DNA of 64,000 nucleotides from NCBI RefSeq assembly GCF_010731635.1, contig NZ_AP022583.1, forward strand, positions 2,418,001-2,482,000, given 5' to 3'. The stretch is from Mycobacterium noviomagense. GTDB taxonomy: Bacteria; Actinomycetota; Actinomycetes; Mycobacteriales; Mycobacteriaceae. The translations under genes were made by a program, and so were the position numbers. A model generated the notes under the pieces. That model was given only the letters and a program-made list of their open reading frames with translations. It did not search any database and had not been told where the DNA came from. How positions within the stretch are numbered: the stretch's first letter is position 1; each line of letters opens with the position of its first letter. Shown here piece after piece: positions 45,113 to 55,509 of this stretch.

Positions 45113-46222
45113 CTACAGCTTGGCGAAGCAGGGGTCCGATTCGCCGGGTGGAATCGATGCGTTGCGCGTCGAAAAGTGCGCTGCCACACTGTCGTTGGTG
45201 ACCTGCACGCTGTCGGCGTGAACACCGAGCGGATAGTCGTTGGTCAGGCTGGACGCGAAGGTGTCCAGCGCTGCCTGCGCGGTCTCGTGCGGCACGGTGG
45301 TACCCAGCGCCGTCACCTTGACCACCTGCAGCGACAACCCGTTATTCGCGACCTGCGGCTTGACGGTGACACTGCCCAGACCCAGTGCACCCCTGAGCTC
45401 GACCGTGCCGTCAGCCGGGTTGGTGGTCACGGTATTGACCAGGCCACCCAGGAACGGGACAGCGTCTTGCACCGTTTGCTTGATGCCTTCTGACGACCAG
45501 GTGACGTTGGCGTCGAGTGCGCTGATGGTGCCCTTGGAATTGGCGTTGCCGTTCAGATCGACCTTGTCGATGTGAATATCGGCCTTCATGCCCTTGGCGC
45601 TGCGGATTTGGTTGCCCGCCGTCTTTATCGAGATATCGCGGTAATTGCCGGTCAGATGCTGCAGCAGGAACGGGGTGGGGCCGAACGACACGCTCACCTT
45701 GTCCTGGACGACGCATTGAGTGGCCGCGGCGACCACGCTGTCGGCGCGGTGGCGTGCATACAACTCGGCTCCGATAACGCCGGCGATCAGCAGCGCCACC
45801 ACGATTACGACAGCCAGAACGATCGACAGCGGGTCGCGCAGGAAGCGGCGCTTGGTTTTCACGGGTGCTGACGTGCCCTCCGACGGCGGCTGACCAGGCG
45901 GCGGGCCAGCCGGGTAATCCTGTGGGTACGGCGCCTGGCCGGGCGGGGGTGCAGCCGGGTAGTCCTGCGGGTACGTCGGCTGGCCGGGAGGCGCTGCCGG
46001 GTAGTCCTGTGTCGGCTGGGTCGGCTGCGTCGGCCCGCTCGGAGGTGGCTCGGACTGTCCCGGGACCGGCTCCGTGCGATCGCCTGGAGGCTGATGCTCA
46101 CCGGGATGCATTTGCCCGGTTGGCGCCTCGGACGGTGCCGCGGGTTCCTCAGCCGGACTCTCGCTTGCTGGGCGGGCCCACTCCGACGGGTCCTCGTGTG
46201 GCGGCCCTTGCGGATTTGTCAC
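45113..46222 (-). CDS. DUF2993 membrane protein, tandem paralogue, 369 aa
   Basis: Same layout as its neighbour: a Pro-rich cytoplasmic tail with PPGQ-PYPQDYPA repeats, one span (IVLAVVIVVALLIAGVIGAE), and a DUF2993 domain sharing QIRSAKGMK, NNGLSLQVV and PLGVHADSVQVT with the other copy, ending CFAKL. Both start MTNPQGP. The tails have diverged more than the outer domains. The GTG start overlaps the stop of the nitrilase-like gene (GTGA), so all three minus-strand genes form one operon. Confidence 0.83.
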   Translation of the reverse strand: MTNPQGPPHEDPSEWARPASESPAEEPAAPSEAPTGQMHPGEHQPPGDRTEPVPGQSEPPPSGPTQPTQPTQDYPAAPPGQPTYPQDYPAAPPPGQAPYPQDYPAGPPPGQPPSEGTSAPVKTKRRFLRDPLSIVLAVVIVVALLIAGVIGAELYARHRADSVVAAATQCVVQDKVSVSFGPTPFLLQHLTGNYRDISIKTAGNQIRSAKGMKADIHIDKVDLNGNANSKGTISALDANVTWSSEGIKQTVQDAVPFLGGLVNTVTTNPADGTVELRGALGLGSVTVKPQVANNGLSLQVVKVTALGTTVPHETAQAALDTFASSLTNDYPLGVHADSVQVTNDSVAAHFSTRNASIPPGESDPCFAKL

Positions 46223-47031
46223 CCGCGCGATTCTGCCTTATCGAGGTGGGGGATGGCGGCCCGATTTCGCAGCACGGCGATCGTGTCGCGGGCCGCGGCA
46301 ACGGTGTCGAGATCGACGTCGGCGAGCACCAGCTGCGGCTGCGGGCCCGCGGCCGCTACGACCTCGCCGAATGGCGATGCCACCAGGCTGCCGCCCACAC
46401 CCAGCGGGGCCTTGGAGTCGGTCGAGCCCGAGTCGGCCTGCCCCGCTGCGGCGACGTAACTGGTCGAGTCCAGTGCGCGGGCCCGGGCCAGCAGCGTCCA
46501 CTGCTCCAGCTTCCCCGGACCTGAGCCCCATGACGCGCTGACCGTGATCAGTTGGGCACCGCGGCTGGCCAACTCGATGTAGAGCTGAGGAAACCGCATG
46601 TCGTAGCAGGTGGTCAATCCCACGCCGACGCCGTCGACGGTGATCACCACCGGCTCGCGGCCCGGGGCGACGGTGCGTGACTCGGTGAAGCCGAAAGCGT
46701 CGTACAGGTGGATCTTGTGGTAGACGGCGTCGGTGGCCGGTCCCGCCGCGATCAGCGTGTTGGTGACGCGCCCGTCGCCGGCGGGAGTGAACATCCCGGC
46801 GATCACCGTGATGCCGGCATCTGCTGCGATCCGGCGCACCCCGTCGGCCCACGGTCCGTCGACCGGCTCGGCGATCGGGCCCAACGGGACGCCGAAGCGG
46901 CACATGGTCGCTTCTGGAAACACCACCAAGGTCGCGCCGGCGTCGGCGGCCCGGCTGCTGTACTCGCGCACAAGCTGCAGGTTGGCTGCCGGATCGGTGC
47001 CGCTGAGGATCTGCGCCAAGGCAATCCGCAT
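46219..47031 (-). CDS. Nitrilase-superfamily hydrolase (Rv0480c-like), 270 aa
   Basis: Carbon-nitrogen hydrolase, probably an omega-amidase or deaminated-glutathione amidase type. The catalytic triad is visible: Glu in LVVFPEATM, Lys in YHKIHLYD and Cys in GLTTCYDMRFP. A second conserved Glu lies in KLEQWTLLARARAL. It works in the cytoplasm on a small amide; the exact substrate is not set by sequence. The ATG at 47031 borders the 54-bp tandem repeat, which lies directly upstream and could affect its expression. Confidence 0.9.
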   Translation of the reverse strand: MRIALAQILSGTDPAANLQLVREYSSRAADAGATLVVFPEATMCRFGVPLGPIAEPVDGPWADGVRRIAADAGITVIAGMFTPAGDGRVTNTLIAAGPATDAVYHKIHLYDAFGFTESRTVAPGREPVVITVDGVGVGLTTCYDMRFPQLYIELASRGAQLITVSASWGSGPGKLEQWTLLARARALDSTSYVAAAGQADSGSTDSKAPLGVGGSLVASPFGEVVAAAGPQPQLVLADVDLDTVAAARDTIAVLRNRAAIPHLDKAESRG

Positions 47032-47047
47032 GATTGCCAGCCTAGGG

Positions 47048-47360
47048 GCGATCGCAAGCGCGGCGGAGCCGGGCGCAGCGGGTCGCCCCGGTTGGTGTTG
47101 GGCGATCGCAAGCGCGGCGGAGCCGGGCGCAGCGGGTCGCCCCGGTTGGTGTTGGGCGATCGCAAGCGCGGCGGAGCCGGGCGCAGCGGGTCGCCCCGGT
47201 TGGTGTTGGGCGATCGCAAGCGCGGCGGAGCCGGGCGCAGCGGGTCGCCCCGGTTGGTGTTGGGCGATCGCAAGCGCGGCGGAGCCGGGCGCAGCGGGTC
47301 GCCCCGGTTGGTGTTGGGCGATCGCAAGCGCGGCGGAGCCGGGCGCAGCGGGTCGCCCCG
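47048..47360. repeat. 54-bp tandem repeat (VNTR), 5.8 copies
   Basis: Units start at 47048, 47102, 47156, 47210, 47264 and 47318; the last is cut after 43 bases. The copies appear identical. Each begins with the palindrome GCGATCGC and ends GTTGGTGTTGG. The array fills most of the gap between the nitrilase-like and DUF2505 genes, both on the minus strand. Because 54 is a multiple of three, all six frames stay open across the array and mimic genes. No spacers are present, so it is not a CRISPR array. Confidence 0.95.
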
Positions 47361-47393
47361 TCGGCGAGGGCCGTATGCACCACAGCGCAACCG

Positions 47394-47906
47394 TCAGGCG
47401 TTCTCACTGATCCACATCGTGGTGAATCGCTGCTCGGCGATCAGCAACTCGACCAGTTGGCTGCCGATGAAATTTTCGATCTTGCCGCCGACCAGCGGGA
47501 TGCGCACCTCGACGGTGGCCCGAAAGGTCAACCGCGCCCCGCCGGTTTCGGGCAGCGGCGCCAGCACTGCCGTACCAGTCAGCCCAACCGGCGCGTCGAG
47601 GATTGACCCGGTGACGGTCGCGTGCGCGCTGCCGCCGGTGACCGGGCCCCACGTCTCCTCCCGCCGGATACACAGATCGCCGCGGTGAAACTGGGTGACC
47701 AGCCCCGGCAGCCGGTCGCTGCGCAAAACCTGGGTAGTGATCACGTCGATGCTGCCGTCATCGCCCACCTGCATCGAGTCCAGGGTGGCGTCATCGGCAC
47801 CGGAATCGGCCAGTCGGGCCAGCCAATAGTTCTCGTCACTGAACGCCTGATGAACCTGTTCGACGGTGCCGCCGTAATCGGCGGACATGTCGAATGAACG
47901 CGGCAT
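47394..47906 (-). CDS. DUF2505 protein (Rv0481c-like), 170 aa
   Basis: A START-like actinobacterial domain: it begins MPRSFDMSADYGGTVEQVHQ, has the central RREETWGPV and GSAHATVTGSILDAPVGLTG, and ends with a helix, FIGSQLVELLIAEQRFTTMW. Members are cytoplasmic and their ligand is unknown. It is divergent from murB with only 26 bp between the starts, so the two promoters overlap. The 54-bp repeat lies after its stop. Confidence 0.85.
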   Translation of the reverse strand: MPRSFDMSADYGGTVEQVHQAFSDENYWLARLADSGADDATLDSMQVGDDGSIDVITTQVLRSDRLPGLVTQFHRGDLCIRREETWGPVTGGSAHATVTGSILDAPVGLTGTAVLAPLPETGGARLTFRATVEVRIPLVGGKIENFIGSQLVELLIAEQRFTTMWISENA

Positions 47907-47932
47907 AGCAGGTCAGGCTACCGTCAAGGCCC

Positions 47933-49009
47933 ATGAAACGGGGCGGTGTCGGTTCGCGGTTCGCCGGTGCTCACGTCGCCGAGGCGGTCGCCTTGGCGCC
48001 GCTGACCACGCTGCGGATCGGCCCGGTCGCGCGTCGCGTCATCACCTGCACCAGCACCGAGCAGGTGGTCGCGGTGCTGCGGCAGTTGGACGCCGAACGT
48101 GTTGAGCCGCTGCTGGTATTGGCCGGGGGCTCCAATGTGGTCATCGCCGACCACCTGACCGACCTGACCGTCGTGCGGCTGGCCAATAACCGCATCAGCA
48201 TCGACGGCAACACCCTGCTCGCTGAGGCCGGCGCGGTGTGGGACGACGTCGTCGTGGCGTCCATACAGCACGGGCTGGGCGGGCTGGAGTGCCTGTCCGG
48301 TATCCCCGGCTCGGCCGGCGCCACCCCGGTGCAGAACGTCGGCGCGTACGGCGCGGAAGTGGCCGACACCATCACCCGGGTTCAGCTGCTGGACCGGCGC
48401 AGCGGCGAGGTGCGTTGGGTGCCGGGGCGAGACTTGCGCTTCGGCTACCGCACCAGCGTGCTCAAGCATTCGGAGGCGGCGGTCGCCTTGGAGGTCGAAT
48501 TCGCGCTGGACGCCGCAGGCCGCAGCGCGCCGCTGCGCTACAGCGAGTTGACCACAGTGCTGGGCGTAGCCATCGGCGACCGAGCCGACCCGACAGCGGT
48601 TCGCCAAGCGGTGCTGAACTTGCGCAGACGCAAAGGCATGGTGCTCGACGCCGCCGACCATGACACCTGGAGTGTGGGATCGTTTTTCACCAATCCCGTT
48701 GTCGCGCAAGATGTTTACCAAAGGCTGGCCAACGAAGCCGATCGGCCGGTGCCGCACTGGCCGGCGCCGGGCGGGATCAAGCTGGCCGCCGGCTGGCTGG
48801 TAGAGCAAGCCGGATTCAGCAAAGGCTACCCCGCTGAAGATGGCGCCCCCTGCCGGCTGTCGACCAAGCATGCGCTTGCTTTGACCAACCGCGGTCACGC
48901 CACCGCCGCCGACGTGGTGGCGCTCGCCCGCACCGTGCGCGACGGTGTCCGCGATGTGTTTGGCATCACACTCACGCCAGAACCGGTGCTGGTCGGCTGC
49001 GTTCTGTAG
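47933..49009 (+). CDS. murB: UDP-N-acetylenolpyruvoylglucosamine reductase MurB, 358 aa
   Basis: FAD enzyme of cytoplasmic peptidoglycan synthesis, reducing the enolpyruvyl ether to lactate to give UDP-MurNAc. The FAD-binding [13 protein letters not shown], the [20 protein letters not shown] loop, GYRTSVLKH and the C-terminal [18 protein letters not shown] are all present. The ATG at 47933 gives MKRGGVGSR. Placement before the L,D-transpeptidase gene groups two cell-wall functions. Confidence 0.95.
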   Translation: MKRGGVGSRFAGAHVAEAVALAPLTTLRIGPVARRVITCTSTEQVVAVLRQLDAERVEPLLVLAGGSNVVIADHLTDLTVVRLANNRISIDGNTLLAEAGAVWDDVVVASIQHGLGGLECLSGIPGSAGATPVQNVGAYGAEVADTITRVQLLDRRSGEVRWVPGRDLRFGYRTSVLKHSEAAVALEVEFALDAAGRSAPLRYSELTTVLGVAIGDRADPTAVRQAVLNLRRRKGMVLDAADHDTWSVGSFFTNPVVAQDVYQRLANEADRPVPHWPAPGGIKLAAGWLVEQAGFSKGYPAEDGAPCRLSTKHALALTNRGHATAADVVALARTVRDGVRDVFGITLTPEPVLVGCVL

Positions 49010-49055
49010 CGCGGCTGACCGGAACCGGCCCTTATCCCCGGTATCTTTGTCTGCC

Positions 49056-50375
49056 GTGAGCACACCCCGCGCCCTGCCGCCCATCACCCGGCGTCGGGCT
49101 TTGACGACGCTTGCGATGGGGATGTTCGCACCGAACGTGCTCGCCGCCTGCTTCGGTGGTGCCAGCAAAGAATCCGCAAAGCCCAAAGCACCGCCGGCGC
49201 CCAGTTTGACGTTTCATCCCGTCGACGCCACCCGCAATATCGTGCCCACCGCACCGGTCAGCGTCGAAGTCCGCGACGGCTGGTTTCAGCATGTGGTGCT
49301 GAAGAACTCCGCCGGCAAGGTGGTCGCAGGCGCGCTCAACCGCGACCGCACCGTCTTCACGATCACCGAGCCACTCGGCTACGACGCGACCTACACCTGG
49401 AGCGGCTCGGTGGTCGGCCACGACGGCAAGGCCGTCCCAATAGCCGGCCGCTTCAGCACGCTGACGCCAAAGAAGGTCATCGACGGCGGTTTCCAACTCG
49501 CCGACGGGCAGACCGTCGGGATCGCGGCACCGATCATCATCCAGTTCGACGCGCCGATTGCCGACAAGGCCGCGGTCGAGCGGGCCCTGACCGTCACCAC
49601 CGACCCACCCGTGGAGGGCTGTTGGGCGTGGCTGCCCGACGAGGCGCAGGGATCGCGGGTGCACTGGCGCACCCGCGAGTACTACCCGCCGGGCACCAAG
49701 GTCAACGTCGACGCCAAGCTGTACGGATTGGCATTCGGCGACGGCGCGTACGGCAAGCAAGACATGAGCCTGAACTTCCAGATCGGGCGGCGCCAGATCG
49801 TCAAGGCCGAGGTCACCTCGCACCGTATCCAGGTGATCCGCGACGAAGGCGTCATCATGGACTTCCCGTGCAGCTACGGCGAAGCCGACAAGCCGCGCAA
49901 CGTCACCCGCAACGGAATCCACGTCGTCAGCGAGAAATACGCCGACTTCTACATGTCCAACCCGGCCGCGGGTTACAGCAATGTCCACGAGCGCTGGGCG
50001 GTTCGGATTTCCAACAACGGCGAATTCATCCACGCCAACCCGATGAGCGCTGGAGCGCAAGGCAATACGAACGTCACCAACGGCTGCATCAACCTGTCGA
50101 CGTCGGACGCCGAGCAGTACTACAGCAGCGCGATCTACGGCGACCCGGTCGAGGTGACTGGCAGCTCCATCCAGCTGTCGTACTCCGACGGCGACATCTG
50201 GGACTGGGCCGTGGATTGGGACACGTGGACGAGCATGTCGGCGCTGCCCGCGCCGACGGGAACCAATCGATCGCCCGCGGCGATGCCGCGAACCGCTCCC
50301 GCGACGCCGAGCACCGCCCCCACGCTGTCAGGTACGCCCACCACGACGCGGCCTAGCGTGCGACCCGGCGGGTAG
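49056..50375 (+). CDS. lprQ: L,D-transpeptidase lipoprotein LprQ (LdtMt5 type), 439 aa
   Basis: Forms 3-3 cross-links in peptidoglycan outside the membrane. The signal has a twin-Arg-like [15 protein letters not shown] and a lipobox LAAC, so it is a predicted lipoprotein. Two Ig-like domains precede the YkuD catalytic domain, whose His lies in [10 protein letters not shown] and Cys in VTNGCINLS; the Asn before Gly, in place of the usual Ser, is a feature of the LdtMt5 group. The tail is Pro/Thr-rich. Its end overlaps the convergent SDR gene by 23 bp. The start is GTG. Confidence 0.92.
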   Translation: MSTPRALPPITRRRALTTLAMGMFAPNVLAACFGGASKESAKPKAPPAPSLTFHPVDATRNIVPTAPVSVEVRDGWFQHVVLKNSAGKVVAGALNRDRTVFTITEPLGYDATYTWSGSVVGHDGKAVPIAGRFSTLTPKKVIDGGFQLADGQTVGIAAPIIIQFDAPIADKAAVERALTVTTDPPVEGCWAWLPDEAQGSRVHWRTREYYPPGTKVNVDAKLYGLAFGDGAYGKQDMSLNFQIGRRQIVKAEVTSHRIQVIRDEGVIMDFPCSYGEADKPRNVTRNGIHVVSEKYADFYMSNPAAGYSNVHERWAVRISNNGEFIHANPMSAGAQGNTNVTNGCINLSTSDAEQYYSSAIYGDPVEVTGSSIQLSYSDGDIWDWAVDWDTWTSMSALPAPTGTNRSPAAMPRTAPATPSTAPTLSGTPTTTRPSVRPGG

Positions 50376-51099
50376 CGCTGGCCTGATCGCGGGGCCGGAT
50401 CACCACCTGATCGATGTTGACGTGCGGCGGCCGGGACGCCACGAAGCCGATCACCTCGGCGATGTCTTCGGCGACCAGCGGTGTCATGCCGGCGTAGACG
50501 GCATCAGCGCGCTGCTGGTCGCCGGCAAAGCGCACCAATGAGAACTCCGTTTCCACCGCGCCGGGCGCAATCTCGGTGAGCCGCACCGGTTTTCCGAGCA
50601 GCTCGCCGCGCAGCGTGCGGTGCAGTGCGCTTTGTGCGTGCTTGGCCGATGTGTAGCCCGAACCGCCGTCGTAGACCTCGAAAGCGGCAACAGAAGTGAC
50701 GGTGACGATCAGCCCGTCGCCGGAGTCGATCAGCTTGGGCAGCAGCGCCCGGGTCATCCGCAGCGTGCCAAGCACGTTGGTCTCCCACATCCAGCGCCAC
50801 TGCTCGAGGTCGGCGTCGGCGACGGGCTCCAATCCTTTGGCGCCGCCGGCGTTGTTGACCAGCACGTCGACCCGGCTCAGCCCCCGCGCCAGTTTGTCCA
50901 CCGCTGTGTCGTCGGTCACATCGGCGATCACGGCGGTGCCTGCGATCTCGTCGGCCAGCGCGGCGACCCGCTCCGCGCGACGCGCCACCGCTACTACGTG
51001 AAACCCTTGTGCTGCAAGGGTTCTCGCGGTTGCTGCACCGATTCCGGAGCTGGCGCCGGTGACCACCGCAACCCGCTTGTCCGCCTCTGGTGTCGTCAT
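50353..51099 (-). CDS. Short-chain dehydrogenase (Rv0484c-like), 248 aa
   Basis: Classical SDR fold. Cofactor motif [21 protein letters not shown]; the active-site Ser in [21 protein letters not shown], with Tyr and Lys as Y-x3-K (YTSAK). It reduces or oxidises an unknown alcohol or ketone with NAD(P). Length and place correspond to Rv0484c. It is divergent from the ROK regulator gene (177 bp between starts), which might control it. Confidence 0.9.
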   Translation of the reverse strand: MTTPEADKRVAVVTGASSGIGAATARTLAAQGFHVVAVARRAERVAALADEIAGTAVIADVTDDTAVDKLARGLSRVDVLVNNAGGAKGLEPVADADLEQWRWMWETNVLGTLRMTRALLPKLIDSGDGLIVTVTSVAAFEVYDGGSGYTSAKHAQSALHRTLRGELLGKPVRLTEIAPGAVETEFSLVRFAGDQQRADAVYAGMTPLVAEDIAEVIGFVASRPPHVNIDQVVIRPRDQASATRRVAR

Positions 51100-51275
51100 C
51101 TGACCAACTCTAGATAACCGTGCTAAATTTCCCCGTGTGTACCTGAGTGCCGTGCTGGGGCTGTGTCTCTACGCAGACTGTGCGTGTTGTTGCCGCGCAG
51201 TCTGCGCCTCCTGAGCGACCACAACCCAACGCTGGTGTGGCCAGGCCCGCCACCGGAACTCGACAAGGACACCCC

Positions 51276-52595
51276 GTGCGCTCGACCTCACTCAGCACCC
51301 ATTCGCACACCCGTAAGCCCGCGCTGCGTTCCCGGCACAACGTCATCGCGCCGTCGCTGCACCTGTCCGACGCCGCCGCGGCATCGGTTTTCCGGGCGGT
51401 GCGGCTGCGCGGCCCGATCGGTCGCGACGTCATCGCCACTGTCACCGCGCTGAGCATCGCGACGGTCAACCGCCAAGTCATCGCGCTGCTCGACGCCGGC
51501 CTCCTCCGTGAACGCGCCGACTTGGCCGTCGCCGGCGCCATCGGGCGCCCCCGCGTGCCCGTGGAGGTCAACCACGAGCCGTTTTTGACCCTGGGCATCC
51601 ACATCGGGGCGCGCACCACCAGCATCGTGGCCACCGACCTCTTGGGCCGCACCCTCGATGCTGTCGAGACGCCCACACCGCGATCGGCGCAGGGTCCTGC
51701 GCTGGCGTCGCTGGCCGACGGGGCACGCCGCTACCTGCGGCGCTGGCATCGGCGGCGCCCGCTGTGGGTGGGGGTGGCCATCGGCGGTGTGGTCGACGGC
51801 GCCACCGGCCATGTCGACCATCCGCGGCTGGGGTGGCGCCAGGCGCCGGTAGGACCGGTGCTGGCCGAGGTGCTGGGCCTGCCGGTGTCGGTGGCGTCCC
51901 ACGTCGACGCAATGGCCGGTGCCGAATTACTGCTCGGCATGCGCCGATTCGCGCCGAACTCGTCGACCAGCCTGTACGTCTACGCCCGCGAAACGGTGGG
52001 GTATGCGCTGGTGATCGGCGGCGGAGTGCACAGCCCGGCCAGCGGTCCGGGCACCATCGCCAACTTGCCGGCCGACTCTGAACTGCTGGGCGGGTCCGGG
52101 CAACTGGAATCCACGGTCAGCGACGAAGCGGTGCTGGCCGCGGCTCGCCGGCTGCGCATTCTGCCGGCGGCCCGCACCGGTGGGCCGGCCAGCGCGATCA
52201 CGGAGCTGGTGCGGGCGGCGCGCAACGGCAACCAACAGGCCCAAGAGCTGTTGGTCGAGCGGGCTCGGGTGCTCGGTGAAGCGGTGGCGTTGCTGCGCGA
52301 TCTGCTCAATCCCGACGACTTGGTGGTAGGCGGCCAGGCGTTCACCGAATACCCCGAAGGCATGCAACACGTCGAGGCGGCGTTCGCCGACCGCTCGGTG
52401 CTGCCAGCACGCGATATCCGGGTCACCGCGTTCGGCAACCGGGTGCAGGAGGCCGGCGCCGGGATCGTCTCGCTGGGCGGGCTCTATGCCGATCCGCTGG
52501 GCGCAATGCGACGCGCCCAGAACTCACCCACTGGCGGCGCGTATGGGTCGCCGCTGGGGGTGGCGGGTGCTGCTGCTCGCGACACGTCGGCGTGA
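51276..52595 (+). CDS. ROK-family transcriptional regulator (Rv0485-like), 439 aa
   Basis: N-terminal winged helix (VFRAVRLRGPIGRDVIATVT, with TVNRQVIALLDAGLL) followed by a ROK sugar-kinase-like domain (LTLGIHIGARTTSIVATDLL and VGVAIGGVVDGATGHVDHP). The catalytic zinc-binding CxCGxxGC motif of true ROK kinases is absent, as expected for a regulator. The GTG at 51276 is the start nearest the family beginning; the frame is open upstream to 51147. In M. tuberculosis Rv0485 influences a pe/ppe pair; targets here cannot be seen. Confidence 0.85.
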   Translation: MRSTSLSTHSHTRKPALRSRHNVIAPSLHLSDAAAASVFRAVRLRGPIGRDVIATVTALSIATVNRQVIALLDAGLLRERADLAVAGAIGRPRVPVEVNHEPFLTLGIHIGARTTSIVATDLLGRTLDAVETPTPRSAQGPALASLADGARRYLRRWHRRRPLWVGVAIGGVVDGATGHVDHPRLGWRQAPVGPVLAEVLGLPVSVASHVDAMAGAELLLGMRRFAPNSSTSLYVYARETVGYALVIGGGVHSPASGPGTIANLPADSELLGGSGQLESTVSDEAVLAAARRLRILPAARTGGPASAITELVRAARNGNQQAQELLVERARVLGEAVALLRDLLNPDDLVVGGQAFTEYPEGMQHVEAAFADRSVLPARDIRVTAFGNRVQEAGAGIVSLGGLYADPLGAMRRAQNSPTGGAYGSPLGVAGAAARDTSA

Positions 52596-52640
52596 CCTGC
52601 GGCGTCGGGGCGGCGCTGGCGGTACTGCAAAGATGGCGGT

Positions 52641-53975
52641 GTGCGGAACAGCGAACTGCCCCGGCTCGAAGTTTCCCGATTGAACGATCCGCGCCGGGTG
52701 GCGGTGCTGTCGGTGCACACCTCCCCGCTGGCTCAGCCGGGCACCGGCGACGCCGGCGGGATGAACGTCTACGTGCTGCAAACAGCGCTGCACCTGGCCC
52801 GCCGCGGCGTCGAGGTGGAGATCTTCACCAGGGCCACGGCGTCGACCGATCCGCCGACTGTGCGGGTAGCACCGGGTGTGCTGGTGCGCAACGTGGTGGC
52901 CGGACCGTTCGAAGGCCTCGACAAATACGACCTGCCCACCCAGCTGTGCGCGTTCGCCGCCGGGGTGTTGCGCGCTGAGGCCGCCCACGAGCCGGGCTAC
53001 TACGACATCGTGCACTCGCACTACTGGCTGTCCGGTCAGGTCGGCTGGCTGGCCCGCGACCGCTGGGCGGTGCCGTTGGTGCACACCGCGCACACGCTGG
53101 CAGCCGTGAAGAACGCGGCCCTGGCCGACGGCGATACCCCCGAGCCACCGCTGCGCACGGTCGGTGAGCAACAGGTGGTCGACGAGGCCGACCGGCTCAT
53201 CGTCAACACCGATGCCGAAGCCGCGCAACTGGTTTCGTTGCACGGCGCCGACCCGGCGCGGATCGACGTGGCCCATCCCGGCGTGGACCTCGACGTGTTC
53301 CGTCCCGGTGATCGCCGCGCGGCGCGGGCCGCGCTGGGGCTTCCGCTCGACGAACATGTCGTTGCCTTCGTGGGCCGTATCCAGCCACTGAAGGGGCCCG
53401 ACATTTTGTTGCGCGCCGCCGCCAAGCTGCCGGGGGTGCGCATCGTGGTGGCCGGCGGACCGTCGGGCAGCGGTCTGGCCGCCCCGGACGGGTTGGTTCG
53501 CCTGGCCGAGGAACTGGGTATCACCGACCGGGTGACGTTCCTGCCGCCCCAGGACCGCGAGGATCTGGTCCGGTTGTTTCAGGCCGCAAACGTGGTTGCG
53601 GTGCCGAGCTATTCGGAGTCGTTCGGGTTGGTTGCCGTGGAGGCGCAAGCCTGCGGGACGCCGGTGGTGGCGGCCGCGGTGGGCGGGTTGCCGGTGGCGG
53701 TGCGCGACGGGATCAGCGGAACGTTGGTGTCCGGCCACGACGTCGACCGGTGGGCCGACGCGATCGAGCAGCTGCTGCGGGTCGGCGCCGCGATGAGCCG
53801 CTCAGCAGTCCAGCATGCGGCGACGTTTTCCTGGGACAACACCGTCGACGCGCTGCTGGCCAGCTATCAGCGCGCAATCAGCGAATTCCGGGGGACGCGG
53901 CGGCGCCCGGTGCGCGGGTTGGCATCGGCGCGACGGGCCCGACACTGGGCGGCACCGAGAGGGGTGGGCGCGTGA
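52641..53975 (+). CDS. mshA: Mycothiol glycosyltransferase MshA, 444 aa
   Basis: Transfers GlcNAc to inositol 3-phosphate, the first step of mycothiol synthesis. GT-B fold: [16 protein letters not shown] in the N-terminal domain, [14 protein letters not shown], and the nucleotide-sugar site [17 protein letters not shown] and [20 protein letters not shown] (the E-x7-E motif) in the C-terminal domain. The GTG start gives a shorter N-terminus than the M. tuberculosis annotation. Its stop overlaps the next start (GTGA). Confidence 0.95.
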   Translation: MRNSELPRLEVSRLNDPRRVAVLSVHTSPLAQPGTGDAGGMNVYVLQTALHLARRGVEVEIFTRATASTDPPTVRVAPGVLVRNVVAGPFEGLDKYDLPTQLCAFAAGVLRAEAAHEPGYYDIVHSHYWLSGQVGWLARDRWAVPLVHTAHTLAAVKNAALADGDTPEPPLRTVGEQQVVDEADRLIVNTDAEAAQLVSLHGADPARIDVAHPGVDLDVFRPGDRRAARAALGLPLDEHVVAFVGRIQPLKGPDILLRAAAKLPGVRIVVAGGPSGSGLAAPDGLVRLAEELGITDRVTFLPPQDREDLVRLFQAANVVAVPSYSESFGLVAVEAQACGTPVVAAAVGGLPVAVRDGISGTLVSGHDVDRWADAIEQLLRVGAAMSRSAVQHAATFSWDNTVDALLASYQRAISEFRGTRRRPVRGLASARRARHWAAPRGVGA

Positions 53976-54550
53976 GCCGCCCCGCCGACGATGGCAACGG
54001 CACATCGGAAGCCGCGCCCATCAGCCACGTGCAGCAGGTCATCGAGGACGCGCTGGGCGCCAGCCACCTGACCTTCAGCCGGCACGCAGGCGCGCACGGC
54101 GGGCCGCCGGGGCTGATCGTGGAGCTGCCCGGGGAGCGCAAACTCAAGACCAACACGATCTTGAGCATCGGCGAGCATTCGGTGCGGGTCGAGGCGTTCG
54201 TGTGCCGCAAGCCGGACGAGAACCATGAGGGCGTCTACCGGTTTCTGCTGCAACGCAACCGCCGGCTCTACGGGGTGGCCTACACCCTCGACAATGTCGG
54301 CGACATCTACCTGATCGGCCACATGTCGTTGGCCTCGGTCGATGTTGATGAGCTCGACCGGGTGCTCGGGCAGGTGCTCGAGGCGGTGGACTCGGACTTC
54401 AATACGTTGCTGGAGTTGGGTTTTCGCTCATCGATCCAAAAAGAGTGGGAGTGGCGGGTGTCCCGCGGTGAGTCGTTGAAGAACCTGCAGGCGTTTGCCC
54501 ACCTCATCGACGAGGAAGACCGTCAGGACGGTTCGGACCAGCGTTCGTGA
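53972..54550 (+). CDS. YbjN-like protein (Rv0487-like), 192 aa
   Basis: A type III secretion chaperone-like/YbjN fold: [20 protein letters not shown], central strands [20 protein letters not shown] and [16 protein letters not shown], then a C-terminal helix pair. Such proteins are stress-linked or chaperone-like in enterobacteria; the mycobacterial role is unknown. It is translationally coupled to mshA. In M. tuberculosis a LysE-type exporter gene lies between this gene and gpm1; here gpm1 starts 13 bp after the stop, so that gene is missing. Confidence 0.83.
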   Translation: MSRPADDGNGTSEAAPISHVQQVIEDALGASHLTFSRHAGAHGGPPGLIVELPGERKLKTNTILSIGEHSVRVEAFVCRKPDENHEGVYRFLLQRNRRLYGVAYTLDNVGDIYLIGHMSLASVDVDELDRVLGQVLEAVDSDFNTLLELGFRSSIQKEWEWRVSRGESLKNLQAFAHLIDEEDRQDGSDQRS

Positions 54551-54563
54551 GAGACTTGCCGGC

Positions 54564-55313
54564 ATGCAAAACGCTGGCACGCTGGTGCTGCTGCGGCATG
54601 GCGAAAGCGACTGGAACGCGCGCAACCTGTTCACCGGCTGGGTCGACGTCGACCTGACCGACAAGGGCCGCGCCGAAGCGGTGCGCAGCGGCAAGCTGCT
54701 GGTCGAGCACAACCTGCTGCCGGACGTCGTCTACACCTCGCTGCTGCGCCGCGCGATCACCACCGCGAACTTGGCGCTGGACACCGCCGACCGGCACTGG
54801 ATTCCGGTGCACCGCAGTTGGCGGCTCAACGAACGCCACTACGGCGCGCTGCAGGGGCTGGACAAGTCCGACATCAAGTCGCGCTACGGCGAGGAGCAGT
54901 TCATGGCCTGGCGGCGCAGCTACGACACGCCGCCGCCGCCGATCGAGAAGGGCAGCCGGTTCAGCCAGGACAGCGATCCCCGCTACGCCGACATCGGCGG
55001 TGGCCCGCTGACCGAGTGCCTGGCCGACGTGGTGGCGCGGTTCTTGCCGTACTTCACCGACGTCATCGTGCCGGACCTGCGGTTCGGCAAGACGGTGTTG
55101 ATCGCCGCGCACGGCAATTCGCTGCGGGCCCTGGTGAAGTATTTGGACGGCATGTCCGACGAGGAGGTCGTCGGGCTGAACATTCCGACCGGCATTCCGC
55201 TGCGCTACGACCTCGACGCCGACCTCAAACCGGTGGTGGCAGGCGGCAGCTACCTCGACCCGGAGGCGGCCGCCGCGGGTGCGGCTGCCGTTGCCAGCCA
55301 AGGCGCCCGCTAA
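54564..55313 (+). CDS. gpm1: Phosphoglycerate mutase Gpm1, 249 aa
   Basis: Cofactor-dependent enzyme interconverting 3- and 2-phosphoglycerate in glycolysis. The phospho-acceptor His lies in [20 protein letters not shown], the second His in [12 protein letters not shown], and the substrate loop in [13 protein letters not shown]. Length equals the M. tuberculosis protein. The start is the ATG beginning MQNAGTLV. An inverted repeat with 12-bp arms follows the stop. Confidence 0.96.
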   Translation: MQNAGTLVLLRHGESDWNARNLFTGWVDVDLTDKGRAEAVRSGKLLVEHNLLPDVVYTSLLRRAITTANLALDTADRHWIPVHRSWRLNERHYGALQGLDKSDIKSRYGEEQFMAWRRSYDTPPPPIEKGSRFSQDSDPRYADIGGGPLTECLADVVARFLPYFTDVIVPDLRFGKTVLIAAHGNSLRALVKYLDGMSDEEVVGLNIPTGIPLRYDLDADLKPVVAGGSYLDPEAAAAGAAAVASQGAR

Positions 55314-55321
55314 CTCATGCC

Positions 55322-55372
55322 GTGGCCAGTTATGACACGCGATCGAACCGAAACCGTGCAATAACTGGCCAC
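55322..55372. terminator. 12-bp perfect inverted repeat after gpm1
   Basis: GTGGCCAGTTAT (55322-55333) and ATAACTGGCCAC (55361-55372) pair perfectly across 27 bases, 9 bp after gpm1. It may terminate gpm1, or act in the senX3 leader, whose gene begins 138 bp further on. The bases between this repeat and 55510 show nothing else. Confidence 0.5.
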
Positions 55373-55509
55373 TCGGTGCAAGGCTGAGACGACGGTTCGG
55401 CAAACATCGCATGAACAGCGGTGGAACACCTGCGCCGCAGCATGTGAGATGTTCGATTTTGGCCGCGCGCTGCTGGGGCGAAGTTCATCAGGGTTTGTAC
55501 GATTTTTAT

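Noticed and set aside
47048..47360. Possible CRISPR array
   Set aside because: Units are directly abutting and identical, with no unique spacers and no cas genes nearby.
46708..47688. Frames of 195 to 326 codons running through the 54-bp repeats, encoding an 18-residue periodic peptide
   Set aside because: The unit length is divisible by three, so open frames arise automatically; no start signal or non-repeat domain supports a protein.
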